This document shows, piece by piece, positions 24,869 to 32,878 of a stretch of 64,000 bases of DNA. The notes under the pieces were generated by a model that worked only from the letters and a program-made list of their open reading frames with translations, made no database searches and was not told the origin of the DNA. Each line of letters starts with the position of its first letter. The stretch's first letter is position 1. This DNA is from Actinomycetes bacterium (GTDB taxonomy: Bacteria > Actinomycetota > Actinomycetes > Propionibacteriales > Propionibacteriaceae), in contig JAEXAS010000014.1 in the NCBI GenBank assembly GCA_023458095.1, positions 123,000 through 186,999 of the forward strand, read 5' to 3'. Position numbers and translations under genes: made by a program.

Positions 24869-26314
24869 CTGAGCCTCACCGATCACCAGCGATCCGCCTT
24901 GGATGCCGCCTTGCGCGGAGGTCCAGTGCTGAGTGCGCTAGTCGAGTCTTTCGCTGCCGCTGGGTACGAGCTTTACCTGGTCGGCGGCACGGTACGCGAC
25001 GCGCTGCTGGGTCGGTTGAGCACAGATCTGGACTACACCACCTCGGCTCGACCCGATCAGATCGAAGCCCTGGTCCGACGGTTCACCAGGGCAGTGTGGG
25101 ACGTCGGACGCGAGTTCGGCACGATCGCGTGCCGAATCACCGAAGCCGACGGCACCTGGTTCCAGGTGGAGATCACCACCTTCCGGGCCGACACCTACCG
25201 CGATGACACCCGCAAACCGGTGGTTCAGTTCGGAGACCATCTCGGCGCGGACCTGATCCGGCGCGACTTCACCATCAACGCGATGGCCCTCGACGTCACC
25301 ACCGGTGAGTTGCTGGATCCATTCGACGGGCTGGTCGACCTAGAGCAGTTGGCGATCCGTACGCCGGCCGCCCCGGAGCTGTCCTTCTCCGATGATCCGC
25401 TACGGATGATGCGGGCGGCCCGCTTCGCCTCCCAGCTCAGCTTCCGTCCCGCTGCAGACGTCGTGGCCGCCATGACGGCCATGGCCGACCGGATCAGCAT
25501 CGTTTCGGCGGAGCGGATCCGCGATGAGTTGGTGAAGTTGCTCCTCACCGACAATCCGCGGCTGGGTTTGGATCTCCTCGTGCAGACCGGGCTGGCCGAC
25601 ATCGTGATTCCGGAGTTGCCCGCGCTGCGGATGGAGCGTGACGAGCACAATCACCATAAGGACGTCTATCAGCACACCTTGACCGTGATCGAGCAGGCCA
25701 TCGAACTGGAGCGGGCCCGCGGCAGTGAACCAGACCTGATCAACCGCTTGGCGGCCTTGTTCCATGACATCGGGAAGCCGGCGACTCGTCGGTTCGAGGC
25801 CGACGGCAAGGTGTCGTTCCACCATCACGACGTCGTGGGCGCCAAGCTCACCCGCAAGCGCATGCGTGCGCTGCATTTCTCCAACGATCAGATCAATGCG
25901 GTAGCCACCTTGGTGGAATTGCATCTGCGCTTCCATGGCTACGGCGACGGTCATTGGAGCGATTCGGCGGTGCGCCGCTATGTGCGCGATGCCGGCCCGG
26001 AACTGGAGCACCTGCACATTCTCACCAGGGCCGATTGCACTACCCGCAACCAGCGCAAAGCCGACCGCCTGCGCCGGGCTTATGAGGAGTTGGAGTGGCG
26101 CATCGACGAACTCAGCGCCCAGGAGGAGTTGGATTCGATACGCCCCGATCTGGACGGCACCCAGATCATGGAACTGCTGGGCATCGGCGAAGGACGTGAC
26201 GTGGGCGCCGCCTACAAGTTCCTGTTGGAACGGCGAATGGAGGAAGGTCCGCTCGGCGAGGAGCGCGCCCGGGCCGAGCTGATGGATTGGTGGCGGCGCC
26301 GCACAGCCGAATAG
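24866..26314 (+). CDS. pcnA: CCA tRNA nucleotidyltransferase with HD domain
   Basis: This enzyme adds or repairs the 3' CCA of tRNA. The 482-residue protein (GTG start 24866; the open frame upstream is spurious) has the class II nucleotidyltransferase motif LVGGTVRDALLG, the DLDYTTSA metal-binding pair, the RRDFTINAMALD motif, and the RMMRAARFASQL helix. A C-terminal HD phosphohydrolase domain is present: HHKDVYQHTLTVIEQ and ALFHDIGKPATRR. The annotation pcnA follows actinobacterial usage; it is not a poly(A) polymerase by these motifs alone. It is divergent from the DUF6049-murJ operon, as in mycobacteria. Confidence 0.95.
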   Translation: MLSLTDHQRSALDAALRGGPVLSALVESFAAAGYELYLVGGTVRDALLGRLSTDLDYTTSARPDQIEALVRRFTRAVWDVGREFGTIACRITEADGTWFQVEITTFRADTYRDDTRKPVVQFGDHLGADLIRRDFTINAMALDVTTGELLDPFDGLVDLEQLAIRTPAAPELSFSDDPLRMMRAARFASQLSFRPAADVVAAMTAMADRISIVSAERIRDELVKLLLTDNPRLGLDLLVQTGLADIVIPELPALRMERDEHNHHKDVYQHTLTVIEQAIELERARGSEPDLINRLAALFHDIGKPATRRFEADGKVSFHHHDVVGAKLTRKRMRALHFSNDQINAVATLVELHLRFHGYGDGHWSDSAVRRYVRDAGPELEHLHILTRADCTTRNQRKADRLRRAYEELEWRIDELSAQEELDSIRPDLDGTQIMELLGIGEGRDVGAAYKFLLERRMEEGPLGEERARAELMDWWRRRTAE

Positions 26315-26370
26315 GGCTGCTTCATTTGTTCATGGAGAGAATTCTCCTGGCGATTTGCATCACGGGCCGA

Positions 26371-26385
26371 TAGCTTTCCGGGGTG
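26371..26385 (+). promoter_or_regulatory. Leaderless promoter -10 of the WXG100 operon
   Basis: TAGCTT at 26371-26376 is followed by six bases and GTG at 26383. A 10-bp palindrome GAGAATTCTC at 26336-26345 lies about 30 bases upstream and could be a regulator site. Confidence 0.6.
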
Positions 26386-27588
26386 ACGATCGAAGTGGAT
26401 TTCCCAAACATGCCGCTGGCTGCCCAGGTGATGACTCGGCAGCAGGGTCATGCCCAAGCCGTGAGTACTCACTTGCAGACCTATGCACAGTTGAGCGCGC
26501 AAGACATGGGTATGGTCCTGCAGATCTTCCAGCCCATCAATCAGGCCCTGGTCGACGTCGGCTGCCAGATCATGTCCTATTCCGGACAGGGCTTCGAACT
26601 CGGCGCAGACAAGATGAATCAGAGCATCCAAGCCTACGTCGATGCTGATCGGAAGACCTACGAGGAATTCCGCCAGGTGCTGACCGACCTGGGAATCGAC
26701 ACCCCGCCCTACAGCCCGCCGGCGCCGGTGACTTTGGGTGATGCCGGTGATCGCGCCACTGCGCAGTATTCGATGGCGGACGGCAATCTCTACAACCAGG
26801 CCTTTTGGGACGGCTACCAGGCCGCCCAGTGGCTGGACCGAACCGCCACCGGGCTGGGCCAGCGGGCCGGGGACGCCCTGTCCGCCACTCGTACCGTGGC
26901 TGAGGCTGTGGATGCCAGCTCCTTTCTGACCCCACCACAGGTCGAGGACCCTGAGGTTGAGAACATCCGGTGGTCGGCGGGGCTGATTCTGGGCGGGGTC
27001 GACTGGATCTTCGAGCAGATCTTCGGCTACTCCCTGTTGGAGGAGATCACCAAGCCGTTCTCCGGGGACTGGGTTCGGATGAAGGAGGCTTCGACCGCCT
27101 GGGTCCATACCGGCGATGCCCTCACCGCGATGGGGCAGAACACCTCGGGTATGGTGCCCGCCCTGGCGTCCTGGACGGGGGCGGGATCGGAGGCCTTCTT
27201 GGTGGCGAGCGCGCTGGTCGCCGAGGCGCATCTCGCGCTGCAGGGGCCGGCGAGCACCATCGCAACGGTCATCAAGTTGATCGCCGCCCTGGCAAAGGCG
27301 ACGGTTGCCTTGATCCTGAAGTTGCTGGAGTTCATCCAAACCGAGTTGCTGAAGATCGCTGCCGAAGCCGCAATCCCGGTGGGAGGTTGGGTCCTGGCAG
27401 CGGTGAACGGGGTTGTGGCCGCAGCGGAACTGGTCACCCAGGTTCGGAACGCCTACACGTTGATCAACCTGCTGTACGACTTCGTGGCGACGGCCACCAC
27501 AGGACTGGATCAGCTCATCAATGCCCGGCTGATCATGGTTGATCTGGTCGAGGGCTTGGTGCGAGCGGGAGTGGCGCGGTCGGTATGA
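26383..27588 (+). CDS. Large WXG100/EspC-like protein, probable type VII secretion substrate
   Basis: This 401-residue helical protein has no signal peptide. Residues about 10-100 resemble an EspC/WXG100 helical hairpin and end with YVDAD (85-89), a YxxxD type VII export signal. A second module around 225-285 holds SWTGAGSEAF with the WxG turn at W263. The C-terminal third is a long hydrophobic helical region (ALAKATVALILKLLEF, GGWVLAAVNGVVAAAELV), which could insert in a membrane after export. It is the first gene of a four-gene operon and overlaps the next by ATGA. No ESX secretion machinery gene lies in the window. Function is unknown; an effector or surface protein is possible. Confidence 0.7.
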   Translation: MTIEVDFPNMPLAAQVMTRQQGHAQAVSTHLQTYAQLSAQDMGMVLQIFQPINQALVDVGCQIMSYSGQGFELGADKMNQSIQAYVDADRKTYEEFRQVLTDLGIDTPPYSPPAPVTLGDAGDRATAQYSMADGNLYNQAFWDGYQAAQWLDRTATGLGQRAGDALSATRTVAEAVDASSFLTPPQVEDPEVENIRWSAGLILGGVDWIFEQIFGYSLLEEITKPFSGDWVRMKEASTAWVHTGDALTAMGQNTSGMVPALASWTGAGSEAFLVASALVAEAHLALQGPASTIATVIKLIAALAKATVALILKLLEFIQTELLKIAAEAAIPVGGWVLAAVNGVVAAAELVTQVRNAYTLINLLYDFVATATTGLDQLINARLIMVDLVEGLVRAGVARSV

Positions 27589-28022
27589 GTGATATCAACG
27601 AGTTGCAGGCCCGGTTCGACCAGGCCATGAAGAAGCTGGACGCCATCGGCGCTCAGGCCAAAGTCGCCGAACGCGGGCGGGATGCCGTCGCCTGGCAGGA
27701 GAAGCGCGCTGCCGAGGCCCGACGAGGGAAGCTCGGCGCTGACTGGCAGACCGTTCAACGACGCATTGACCGTGAAGAGACCACCTTGGCTGATGTGTTC
27801 TCCGGTGCTGACACCACGCCGGCGGCGACCAGGCTGCGTGAGCTGTCGCGGCGAAACCTTGCGGCGCTGAAGGAGTCCTGGCAAAAGGACGCCGAGTCCG
27901 CAGGCACAGGCAAGGGGGCTATGCAGAACCCGGCCGCCGCCGTCGAGCAAGCTCGCGCCGATTCCCAGCAGCACTATGCCGATCTGGCCAAGCAAGTCGC
28001 CGATCGACTGCGCAGGGGTTGA
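27585..28022 (+). CDS. Small coiled-coil protein of the WXG100 operon
   Basis: This 145-residue, highly charged, almost entirely helical protein begins MSDINELQARFDQAMKKLDAIG, with heptad-like spacing through residues 5-60 and again 100-145. It has no membrane segment, no signal peptide and no WxG. Its ATG overlaps the upstream stop (ATGA). I recognise no family. A chaperone or partner for one of the neighbouring WXG proteins is a reasonable guess from position and size. Confidence 0.65.
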   Translation: MSDINELQARFDQAMKKLDAIGAQAKVAERGRDAVAWQEKRAAEARRGKLGADWQTVQRRIDREETTLADVFSGADTTPAATRLRELSRRNLAALKESWQKDAESAGTGKGAMQNPAAAVEQARADSQQHYADLAKQVADRLRRG

Positions 28023-28038
28023 GGACAAAGGAGAACAG

Positions 28039-28329
28039 ATGAGTCAACTGAAAGTGCAGCCTGAACAACTCGGCAGCATCGCCGCAGCCACCGTCGAAGC
28101 CAACGTCGCCCTTCAAGAAGATGTGGTGTCGCTGGGTGGTGCGATGGGCGACTTGGCGCAGTCGTGGACCGGTGAGGCACACACCGCTTTCGCCGCACGG
28201 TTCGGCGACTGGGAGGCCGACATGCAGGCGTCGGCGCAGCTCTTGGCCACCATCGGCTCGGCGGTCACCGCTGCTCAGCAGCGCTACAGTGACGCCGATG
28301 CGGCCGTCGGTGCGCTCTGGAAATGGTGA
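28039..28329 (+). CDS. WXG100 family protein (ESAT-6-like)
   Basis: This 96-residue protein has the exact length and layout of the WXG100 family: two helices separated by the SWTG turn (W43-T44-G45) and a C-terminal export signal YSDAD (83-87, YxxxD). Such proteins are exported by type VII systems as folded dimers. The ATG at 28039 has AAGGAG at ideal spacing, better than its operon neighbours, so it may be made in larger amounts. The open frame upstream is only a shadow of the previous gene. It ends with LWKW. Confidence 0.9.
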   Translation: MSQLKVQPEQLGSIAAATVEANVALQEDVVSLGGAMGDLAQSWTGEAHTAFAARFGDWEADMQASAQLLATIGSAVTAAQQRYSDADAAVGALWKW

Positions 28330-28345
28330 AGGTGGTGTCGCTGTA

Positions 28346-28990
28346 GTGGCTCGCCGTTGGGAGCTGATGGGTACCAGCCTGAATGAGTCACAGGGGGTTG
28401 GCCCGGCTGCGACCGAGGCTAATCGCACGATCGTGGATCGACCCAAGGGCCGGCGCTACTGGGTACTCGGTCCACCCTCCGTTGCGATCGACGTCGCGAT
28501 CGGCCATCTGGTGGCCGAGGGCTTTGTGTTGCGTCCGGACGACCTCGACCTCGCGCTGAGCCAGCGCTCCTCGCCCTGGCGGGGACGCACGGTTGAGATC
28601 GGTGACGTCGCGACCGCCAAACGGCTGTGGTGGAAACGATTCTTCTTCCGCGGTGATGGCACTGATCTGTTCTGCGACATGCTGTGGGGTGGCCGGTTGC
28701 GCCGCGGAATCGCCCCCACTCTGGTGACGGTGGTCGCTCGACCGGCGGCCGACGGTCAGTCGGAGCTGGTCATCTCCCCGACACGGTCAGGCTGGGGCCC
28801 GTTCGATGATCGTGATGCCGCCGAACCGCGATTGACCCGGGCACAGACGGCGGCGGGGATGCATTTCGCTCAACTCGGGCACCTTCTTCAACAGCCGGAG
28901 GTCGTCGAACTCAAGCTCCTCGATGCCGAGTGTCCTGCCCACGAGGACACGATCAGGGATCTGATCAACTGGCCCTCGATCGCTCAGTAG
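28346..28990 (+). CDS. Uncharacterised protein of the WXG100 operon
   Basis: This protein of about 214 residues has no signal peptide and no clear membrane segment. Features include RRYWVLGPPSVAIDVAIGHLV, a basic cluster KRLWWKRFFF and a beta-rich middle (LVTVVARPAADGQSELVISPTRSG). I recognise no family. GTG 28346 (17 bases after the WXG100 stop, GAAGGTGG upstream) is taken as the start; ATG 28367 with GGGAG is an alternative. Being last in the operon, it could be an accessory, chaperone or immunity-type protein for the secreted members. Confidence 0.6.
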   Translation: MARRWELMGTSLNESQGVGPAATEANRTIVDRPKGRRYWVLGPPSVAIDVAIGHLVAEGFVLRPDDLDLALSQRSSPWRGRTVEIGDVATAKRLWWKRFFFRGDGTDLFCDMLWGGRLRRGIAPTLVTVVARPAADGQSELVISPTRSGWGPFDDRDAAEPRLTRAQTAAGMHFAQLGHLLQQPEVVELKLLDAECPAHEDTIRDLINWPSIAQ

Positions 28991-28994
28991 CCCG

Positions 28995-29699
28995 TCATTC
29001 TTTTGGGTCAGGGCTCCCCGCCTCTTCGCGACTCCCGTGCCCGACTGATCCGGTGGTCGTGATGATCACCTGAGCGTGAACCCGGGTGGCTTGCACCAGA
29101 TCGGCGTTGGGCCCGTCGACGCGTCGGGCCCAATCCTGGGCGTCAGCCAGGCTGCGTCCATGGCTGTGATGACGCCCGATCAAACGTCGCTCCCGCTCGA
29201 CGGCGTCCACCTCGCAGAACCAGACCTCATTGCACAGGCTGGAGATCCGCGACCACGGCTCGACCTCCAGCAACAAGTAGTTGCCTTCGGTGATGACCAC
29301 CCGGTGCTCTGGGTTCACGGCGATCTCACCGGCGAAGGACTCTTCGATCTCACGGTGGAAACAGGGCAGATAGACCGGCTGGTCGCAGTCCTGGCGGATT
29401 CGCTTCAGGGCATTCACATAGCCCAGTGCATCGAAGGTGTCCGGAGCACCTTTACGACTGCGGCGAGCCAGGGCATCCAAGATGCTGTTGGCCAGATGGA
29501 ATCCGTCCAGGGGAACCCACACCGCATCGTGGCCGAGTTCGGTGACGAGTTGTTCGGCCAGGGTGGATTTGCCAGCGGCGGGGCTTCCGGTGATCCCGAT
29601 GATGACCCGCTCCCGGCTGGATTCCTGGACCGAGCGGACCCGCGCGGCCAGGGTGGCCACAGCAGGGTCGAAGCCGGTGAGCTCAGGATTGGTCAGCAT
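28995..29699 (-). CDS. Uridine kinase/phosphoribulokinase-like P-loop kinase
   Basis: This 234-residue protein has the Walker A GSPAAGKST near 39-47, VPLDGFHLAN (the aspartate typical of nucleoside and pantothenate kinases), PCFHREIEESFAGEI, TEGNYLLLE and a C-terminal basic lid RRLIGRHHSHGRS. It resembles YFH7/YggC-type nucleoside or sugar kinases; the substrate is not clear. ATG 29699 is chosen because TAGCCT lies exactly six bases upstream; a GTG one codon earlier is possible. It is convergent with the WXG100 operon (4-base gap) and divergent from the HAD gene. Confidence 0.82.
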   Translation of the reverse strand: MLTNPELTGFDPAVATLAARVRSVQESSRERVIIGITGSPAAGKSTLAEQLVTELGHDAVWVPLDGFHLANSILDALARRSRKGAPDTFDALGYVNALKRIRQDCDQPVYLPCFHREIEESFAGEIAVNPEHRVVITEGNYLLLEVEPWSRISSLCNEVWFCEVDAVERERRLIGRHHSHGRSLADAQDWARRVDGPNADLVQATRVHAQVIITTTGSVGHGSREEAGSPDPKE

Positions 29700-29737
29700 C
29701 ACTTCAGGCTAGTGCGGCCACCTACGCTGGCGGGGTG
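29697..29737. promoter_or_regulatory. Divergent leaderless promoters
   Basis: On the minus strand TAGCCT (29711-29706) lies six bases before ATG 29699. On the plus strand TACGCT (29723-29728) lies six bases before GTG 29735. The two start codons are only 36 bases apart, so each -35 region would lie at or inside the other gene. Confidence 0.65.
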
Positions 29738-30436
29738 AGTATCGAACCTGAGGTTGACGACCGCGCCGGACGCTGGCGTCCCGCAGAGCATCCGATTGTC
29801 GCGGTCGCCTTCGACTGCGACGGCCTGCTGGTCGACACGGAAGTCTGCTGGTCGCGCGCGGAGGCGGCGATGTTCGCCCGGCACGGTCTGGAGTACACCG
29901 CTGAGGTCAAAGCCCAGCTCATCGGCACCACCATGGATTGGACGGTGGCGCAGATGGCGCAATGGTTCGGTACCCCCGGCGCGGAGGCGGCACTGAAAGA
30001 GGAACTGGCGCTCACCGTCGCCGAGGTGATCGCCGCCGATGCGCTGCCGATGGCCGGCGCTGTGGAACTCGTCTCGGCCTTGGCGGAGTGGTTGCCGTTG
30101 GCGGTGGTCAGCAACTCTCCGCGGCACCTGGTGCACTTGGCTCTGACCCGGGCGGGTTTGGTGGACTTCTTTCCGGTATGGGTGACCGCTGAGGATGTCG
30201 TCAACGGCAAGCCGGCACCGGATCTATATCTGACCGCCTGCGAACGGCTGGGGGTCGAACCTGGGCAGGTGCTGGCCTTCGAGGACTCGCTGGTGGGAGT
30301 GAACTCAGCCAAGGCTGCCGGCGTGACCGTGGTGGGGGTTCCCACCGTGGTCCAGGACGGCTTTGAGCCGCACCACCTCTTCGATTCGCTGGCGCAGGAC
30401 TCGCTGATGTCCTGGGCGCGGCAACATCGGGTGTGA
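29735..30436 (+). CDS. HAD family hydrolase (beta-phosphoglucomutase/phosphatase-like)
   Basis: This 233-residue HAD enzyme has motif I FDCDGLLVDTE (nucleophile Asp in DCD), a helical cap, motif II VVSNSP, motif III lysine in NGKPAPDLYL, and motif IV EDSLVGVNSAKAAG. The sequence is close to the phosphoglycolate phosphatase and beta-phosphoglucomutase group; the substrate is a small phosphorylated metabolite that cannot be named. The GTG start is set by the leaderless promoter. It faces a sugar or nucleoside kinase-like gene across a 35-base gap, so the two may act on related metabolites. Confidence 0.88.
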   Translation: MSIEPEVDDRAGRWRPAEHPIVAVAFDCDGLLVDTEVCWSRAEAAMFARHGLEYTAEVKAQLIGTTMDWTVAQMAQWFGTPGAEAALKEELALTVAEVIAADALPMAGAVELVSALAEWLPLAVVSNSPRHLVHLALTRAGLVDFFPVWVTAEDVVNGKPAPDLYLTACERLGVEPGQVLAFEDSLVGVNSAKAAGVTVVGVPTVVQDGFEPHHLFDSLAQDSLMSWARQHRV

Positions 30437-30449
30437 GCTGCCGATTCGG

Positions 30450-30983
30450 TCAGCGCGGTGCGCGAACGAAGGGAATCGCCAGCGGGCATCGAACGACTCG
30501 TTCTTTGCCTTGGGTTCCACCGATGATCATCCAGATGAGGGTGACCACGCCCCCGACCAGATAGAGCCCGATCAGAGAGAAGATGACGGTATTGACCCAC
30601 GGCGGTGGCGGATTTCCGGTGGCGTTCACCAAGACGATAGCGGTCACATAGAGCACCACAACCGACGTGAGCCAGGTCAGCGACCAGTTCAAGGCGTTGC
30701 GTGAGTTGGCCTCCACGATCTCAAGACCACTGCGTTTGGCTTTGCCCCGAGCGATGACCTGAGCGATGACGGCGGCCAGGGTCGAGACCATCGGAATCGG
30801 AATGTAGGCCACAGCGAGCAACCACCAGTAGAACGATCCCGACCGGGGCGCAAGCGGCGGATAGGGCGGGGCCGGATAGGGCGGGCCGGCATTCGGCTGA
30901 GTGGAGGTGGGCCCTTGCGGTTGTGAACTGGAAGCGGGTGCTTCGCTGGGGATGGAGCTCGGCGGGGGTGGGTTGGTGCTCAC
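30450..30983 (-). CDS. DUF4870 membrane protein with proline-rich N terminus
   Basis: This 177-residue protein has a disordered Pro/Ser-rich N terminus (about 1-60), then three hydrophobic segments: FYWWLLAVAYIPIPMVSTLAAVIAQ, WLTSVVVLYVTAIVLV and VIFSLIGLYLVGGVVTLIWMII. The hydrophobic domain fits DUF4870, with the NSRNALNWSL motif between helices. The start is probably GTG at 30983; a longer frame reaches 31097 but crosses a palindrome. No function is known. It is convergent with the HAD gene. Confidence 0.72.
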   Translation of the reverse strand: MSTNPPPPSSIPSEAPASSSQPQGPTSTQPNAGPPYPAPPYPPLAPRSGSFYWWLLAVAYIPIPMVSTLAAVIAQVIARGKAKRSGLEIVEANSRNALNWSLTWLTSVVVLYVTAIVLVNATGNPPPPWVNTVIFSLIGLYLVGGVVTLIWMIIGGTQGKERVVRCPLAIPFVRAPR

Positions 30984-31010
30984 CGGCAACGGCCTTTCGT
31001 GTTGGAGATC

Positions 31011-31025
31011 GTGAACTGTGTTCAC
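31011..31025. promoter_or_regulatory. Palindromic operator candidate upstream of the DUF4870 gene
   Basis: GTGAACTGTGTTCAC has 6-bp arms around TGT and lies 28 bases upstream of the DUF4870 start, within its promoter region. The regulator is unknown; the MarR gene is the nearest candidate, although its own upstream repeat has a different sequence. Confidence 0.4.
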
Positions 31026-31104
31026 CTTAGTGGGCTCTGCGCGGCTGTGGCGGCGGGCAGCTTTGTCTGTGGATAGGTGGGTGTTTACCGAGGGCACCAG
31101 ATCG

Positions 31105-31138
31105 TTAGCTTGTCTAATGAGCTAAGCTAAGGATCATG
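31105..31138 (+). promoter_or_regulatory. Promoter and operator of the MarR-MFS operon
   Basis: TTAGCT (31105-31110) and AGCTAA (31120-31125) form an inverted repeat with a 9-base spacer. TAAGCT at 31123-31128 is the likely -10, seven bases before ATG 31136. The repeat therefore overlaps the -10, a typical layout for autorepression by a MarR dimer. Confidence 0.6.
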
Positions 31139-31558
31139 ACATCGAACAACATGGTTTCCCTGGCCAATGACCTGCGCATCGCCTGCCAGCGAGTGAGCCG
31201 CCGCGTTCGATTCGAGTCGCGCACGACGTTGGCGCCTCACCAGGTGAGCGCGCTGTCCAACCTGCGCCGCCGACCACTGACCCCCGGAGAGTTGGCCGAC
31301 GCCGAAAAGGTGAGCGCACCATCGATGACCAGGACCGTGAACTGCCTGGTCGACAAGGGCTTGGTGGCGCGAACCGACCACCCTGACGACGGTCGCTGCA
31401 AGGTACTCACCTTGACCGAGGCCGGCCGCGACGCACTGGCCGAGGTCGCGCAGGCCCGCGACGACTGGATGGTGCATCAAATCGAAGGGCTCACCGCCGA
31501 GGAGCAGGCACTACTGCGCGAGGCCACCGAGTTGTTGAATCGGGTGCTGATTCGTTGA
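31136..31558 (+). CDS. MarR family transcriptional regulator
   Basis: This 140-residue protein has the winged-helix MarR layout: LRIACQRVSRRVRFESR helix, the reading helix region VSALSNLRRRPLTPGELADAEKVSAPSMTRTVNCLVDKGLV, and the wing RTDHPDDGRCKVLTLTEAG with the conserved Asp-Arg. It probably represses its own operon with the MFS exporter and responds to an aromatic or drug-like ligand (family knowledge). The stop TGA overlaps the TTG start of the exporter gene. Confidence 0.92.
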   Translation: MTSNNMVSLANDLRIACQRVSRRVRFESRTTLAPHQVSALSNLRRRPLTPGELADAEKVSAPSMTRTVNCLVDKGLVARTDHPDDGRCKVLTLTEAGRDALAEVAQARDDWMVHQIEGLTAEEQALLREATELLNRVLIR

Positions 31559-32874
31559 GTTCGACCGCACTTCGACCCGAAGCGTTCGATCGGGTCCCCA
31601 TGTTCTCCTCGCTTGCCCTGCGCAACTACCGCCTGTTCTGGATGGGTGGTCTGGTCTCCAATACCGGCACCTGGATGGCCCGAGTCGCTCAGGACTGGCT
31701 GGTGCTCACCATCCTCACCGACAACTCGGCGATGGCGCTCGGCGTAGTCACGGGATTGCAGTTCCTGCCGACATTGGCTGCGCCCTGGGCCGGATCGCTG
31801 GCCGATCGGATCCCCAAGCGTCGACTGTTGATGTTCAGTCAGGCCGCCCTGGCGATCACCGGAGCCGCTTTGGCGATTCTGGTGATCGGTGGCTGGATCG
31901 CCCTATGGCAGGTCTACCTGCTGGCCTTCCTGCAAGGGGTGGCCGCTGCGGTCGACATGCCGGCTCGGCAGGCCTTCGCTCCCGAGATGGTTCCCTCAGA
32001 GCTCATCGGCAATGCGGTCGGGCTGAACTCGACCAGCTTTCATGCCGCCCGTCTGATCGGCCCGGCACTGGCCGGATTGAGCATCGCCTGGTGGGGCGTC
32101 GGGCCGGCCCTGGCGGTGAACGCCGCCAGCTTCGGGACGGTCTTGCTGGCCTTGGCCCTGATGGACCCGGCCGAACTGCACCCGGCTCCGCGACCTCGTG
32201 ATCGGGGAGGTGTTCGGGAGGGGCTGGCTTACGTCCGACGGCGCCCGGACATCCTGCTGGTGCTGTTCTTGATGTTCATGCTGGGCACCTTCGGGTTGAA
32301 CTTCCAGATCACCAACGCGGTGATGGCCACCTCGGTGTTTCAGGTCGGCCCGACGGTGTTCGGCTACATGGGCTCAGTGATGGCCATTGGTTCGCTGGCG
32401 GCCGGACTGATTGCAGCCAAACGCACCCAGGCACCTTTGCGTCTGATCGTGTGGGCGCTGGCTGGTTTCAGTGTGGTGAGTCTGGGCATGGCGCTGGCGC
32501 CGGATATCGCGATCTATCTGGTGCTGCTCGCTGTCGCGGGCTTCACTTCGTTGACCGTCATGACGGCGGCCAATACCTCAGTTCAACTGAGCACCGAGCC
32601 GCAGATGCGCGGACGGGTGATGGCGCTCTACATGGCGATCTTCTTGGGGGGCACACCGCTGGGATCGCCGCTGATCGGCTGGATCGGTGACGCTTGGGGG
32701 CCTCGCTGGACCATCGCCGTGGGCGCGATCGCCTGCGGATTGGCGGCGCTGATCGCCGTGATCTTCCTGGCCCGCCGCAGCGGATGGCAATGGCCGTGGC
32801 GGCGCCAACCGGAGGAGCTGTCGTTCGTCGCCCTTCCCGAGGTCATCGGCGAGGTCGATCACTCCCGGCAGTGA
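31555..32874 (+). CDS. MFS transporter (DHA3/EntS-type exporter)
   Basis: This 439-residue major facilitator has about 12 membrane segments. The N-terminal FSSLALRNYRLFWMGGLVSNTGTWMARVAQDWLVL and the loop AGSLADRIPKRRLLMFSQ match the EntS/MFS_3 group of exporters, and DMPARQAFAPEMVP is typical of it. It starts at TTG 31555, overlapping the marR stop (TTGA); ATG 31600 is a possible alternative. Pairing with MarR points to efflux of a toxic compound or siderophore. Confidence 0.9.
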   Translation: MSSTALRPEAFDRVPMFSSLALRNYRLFWMGGLVSNTGTWMARVAQDWLVLTILTDNSAMALGVVTGLQFLPTLAAPWAGSLADRIPKRRLLMFSQAALAITGAALAILVIGGWIALWQVYLLAFLQGVAAAVDMPARQAFAPEMVPSELIGNAVGLNSTSFHAARLIGPALAGLSIAWWGVGPALAVNAASFGTVLLALALMDPAELHPAPRPRDRGGVREGLAYVRRRPDILLVLFLMFMLGTFGLNFQITNAVMATSVFQVGPTVFGYMGSVMAIGSLAAGLIAAKRTQAPLRLIVWALAGFSVVSLGMALAPDIAIYLVLLAVAGFTSLTVMTAANTSVQLSTEPQMRGRVMALYMAIFLGGTPLGSPLIGWIGDAWGPRWTIAVGAIACGLAALIAVIFLARRSGWQWPWRRQPEELSFVALPEVIGEVDHSRQ

Positions 32875-32878
32875 GGAC

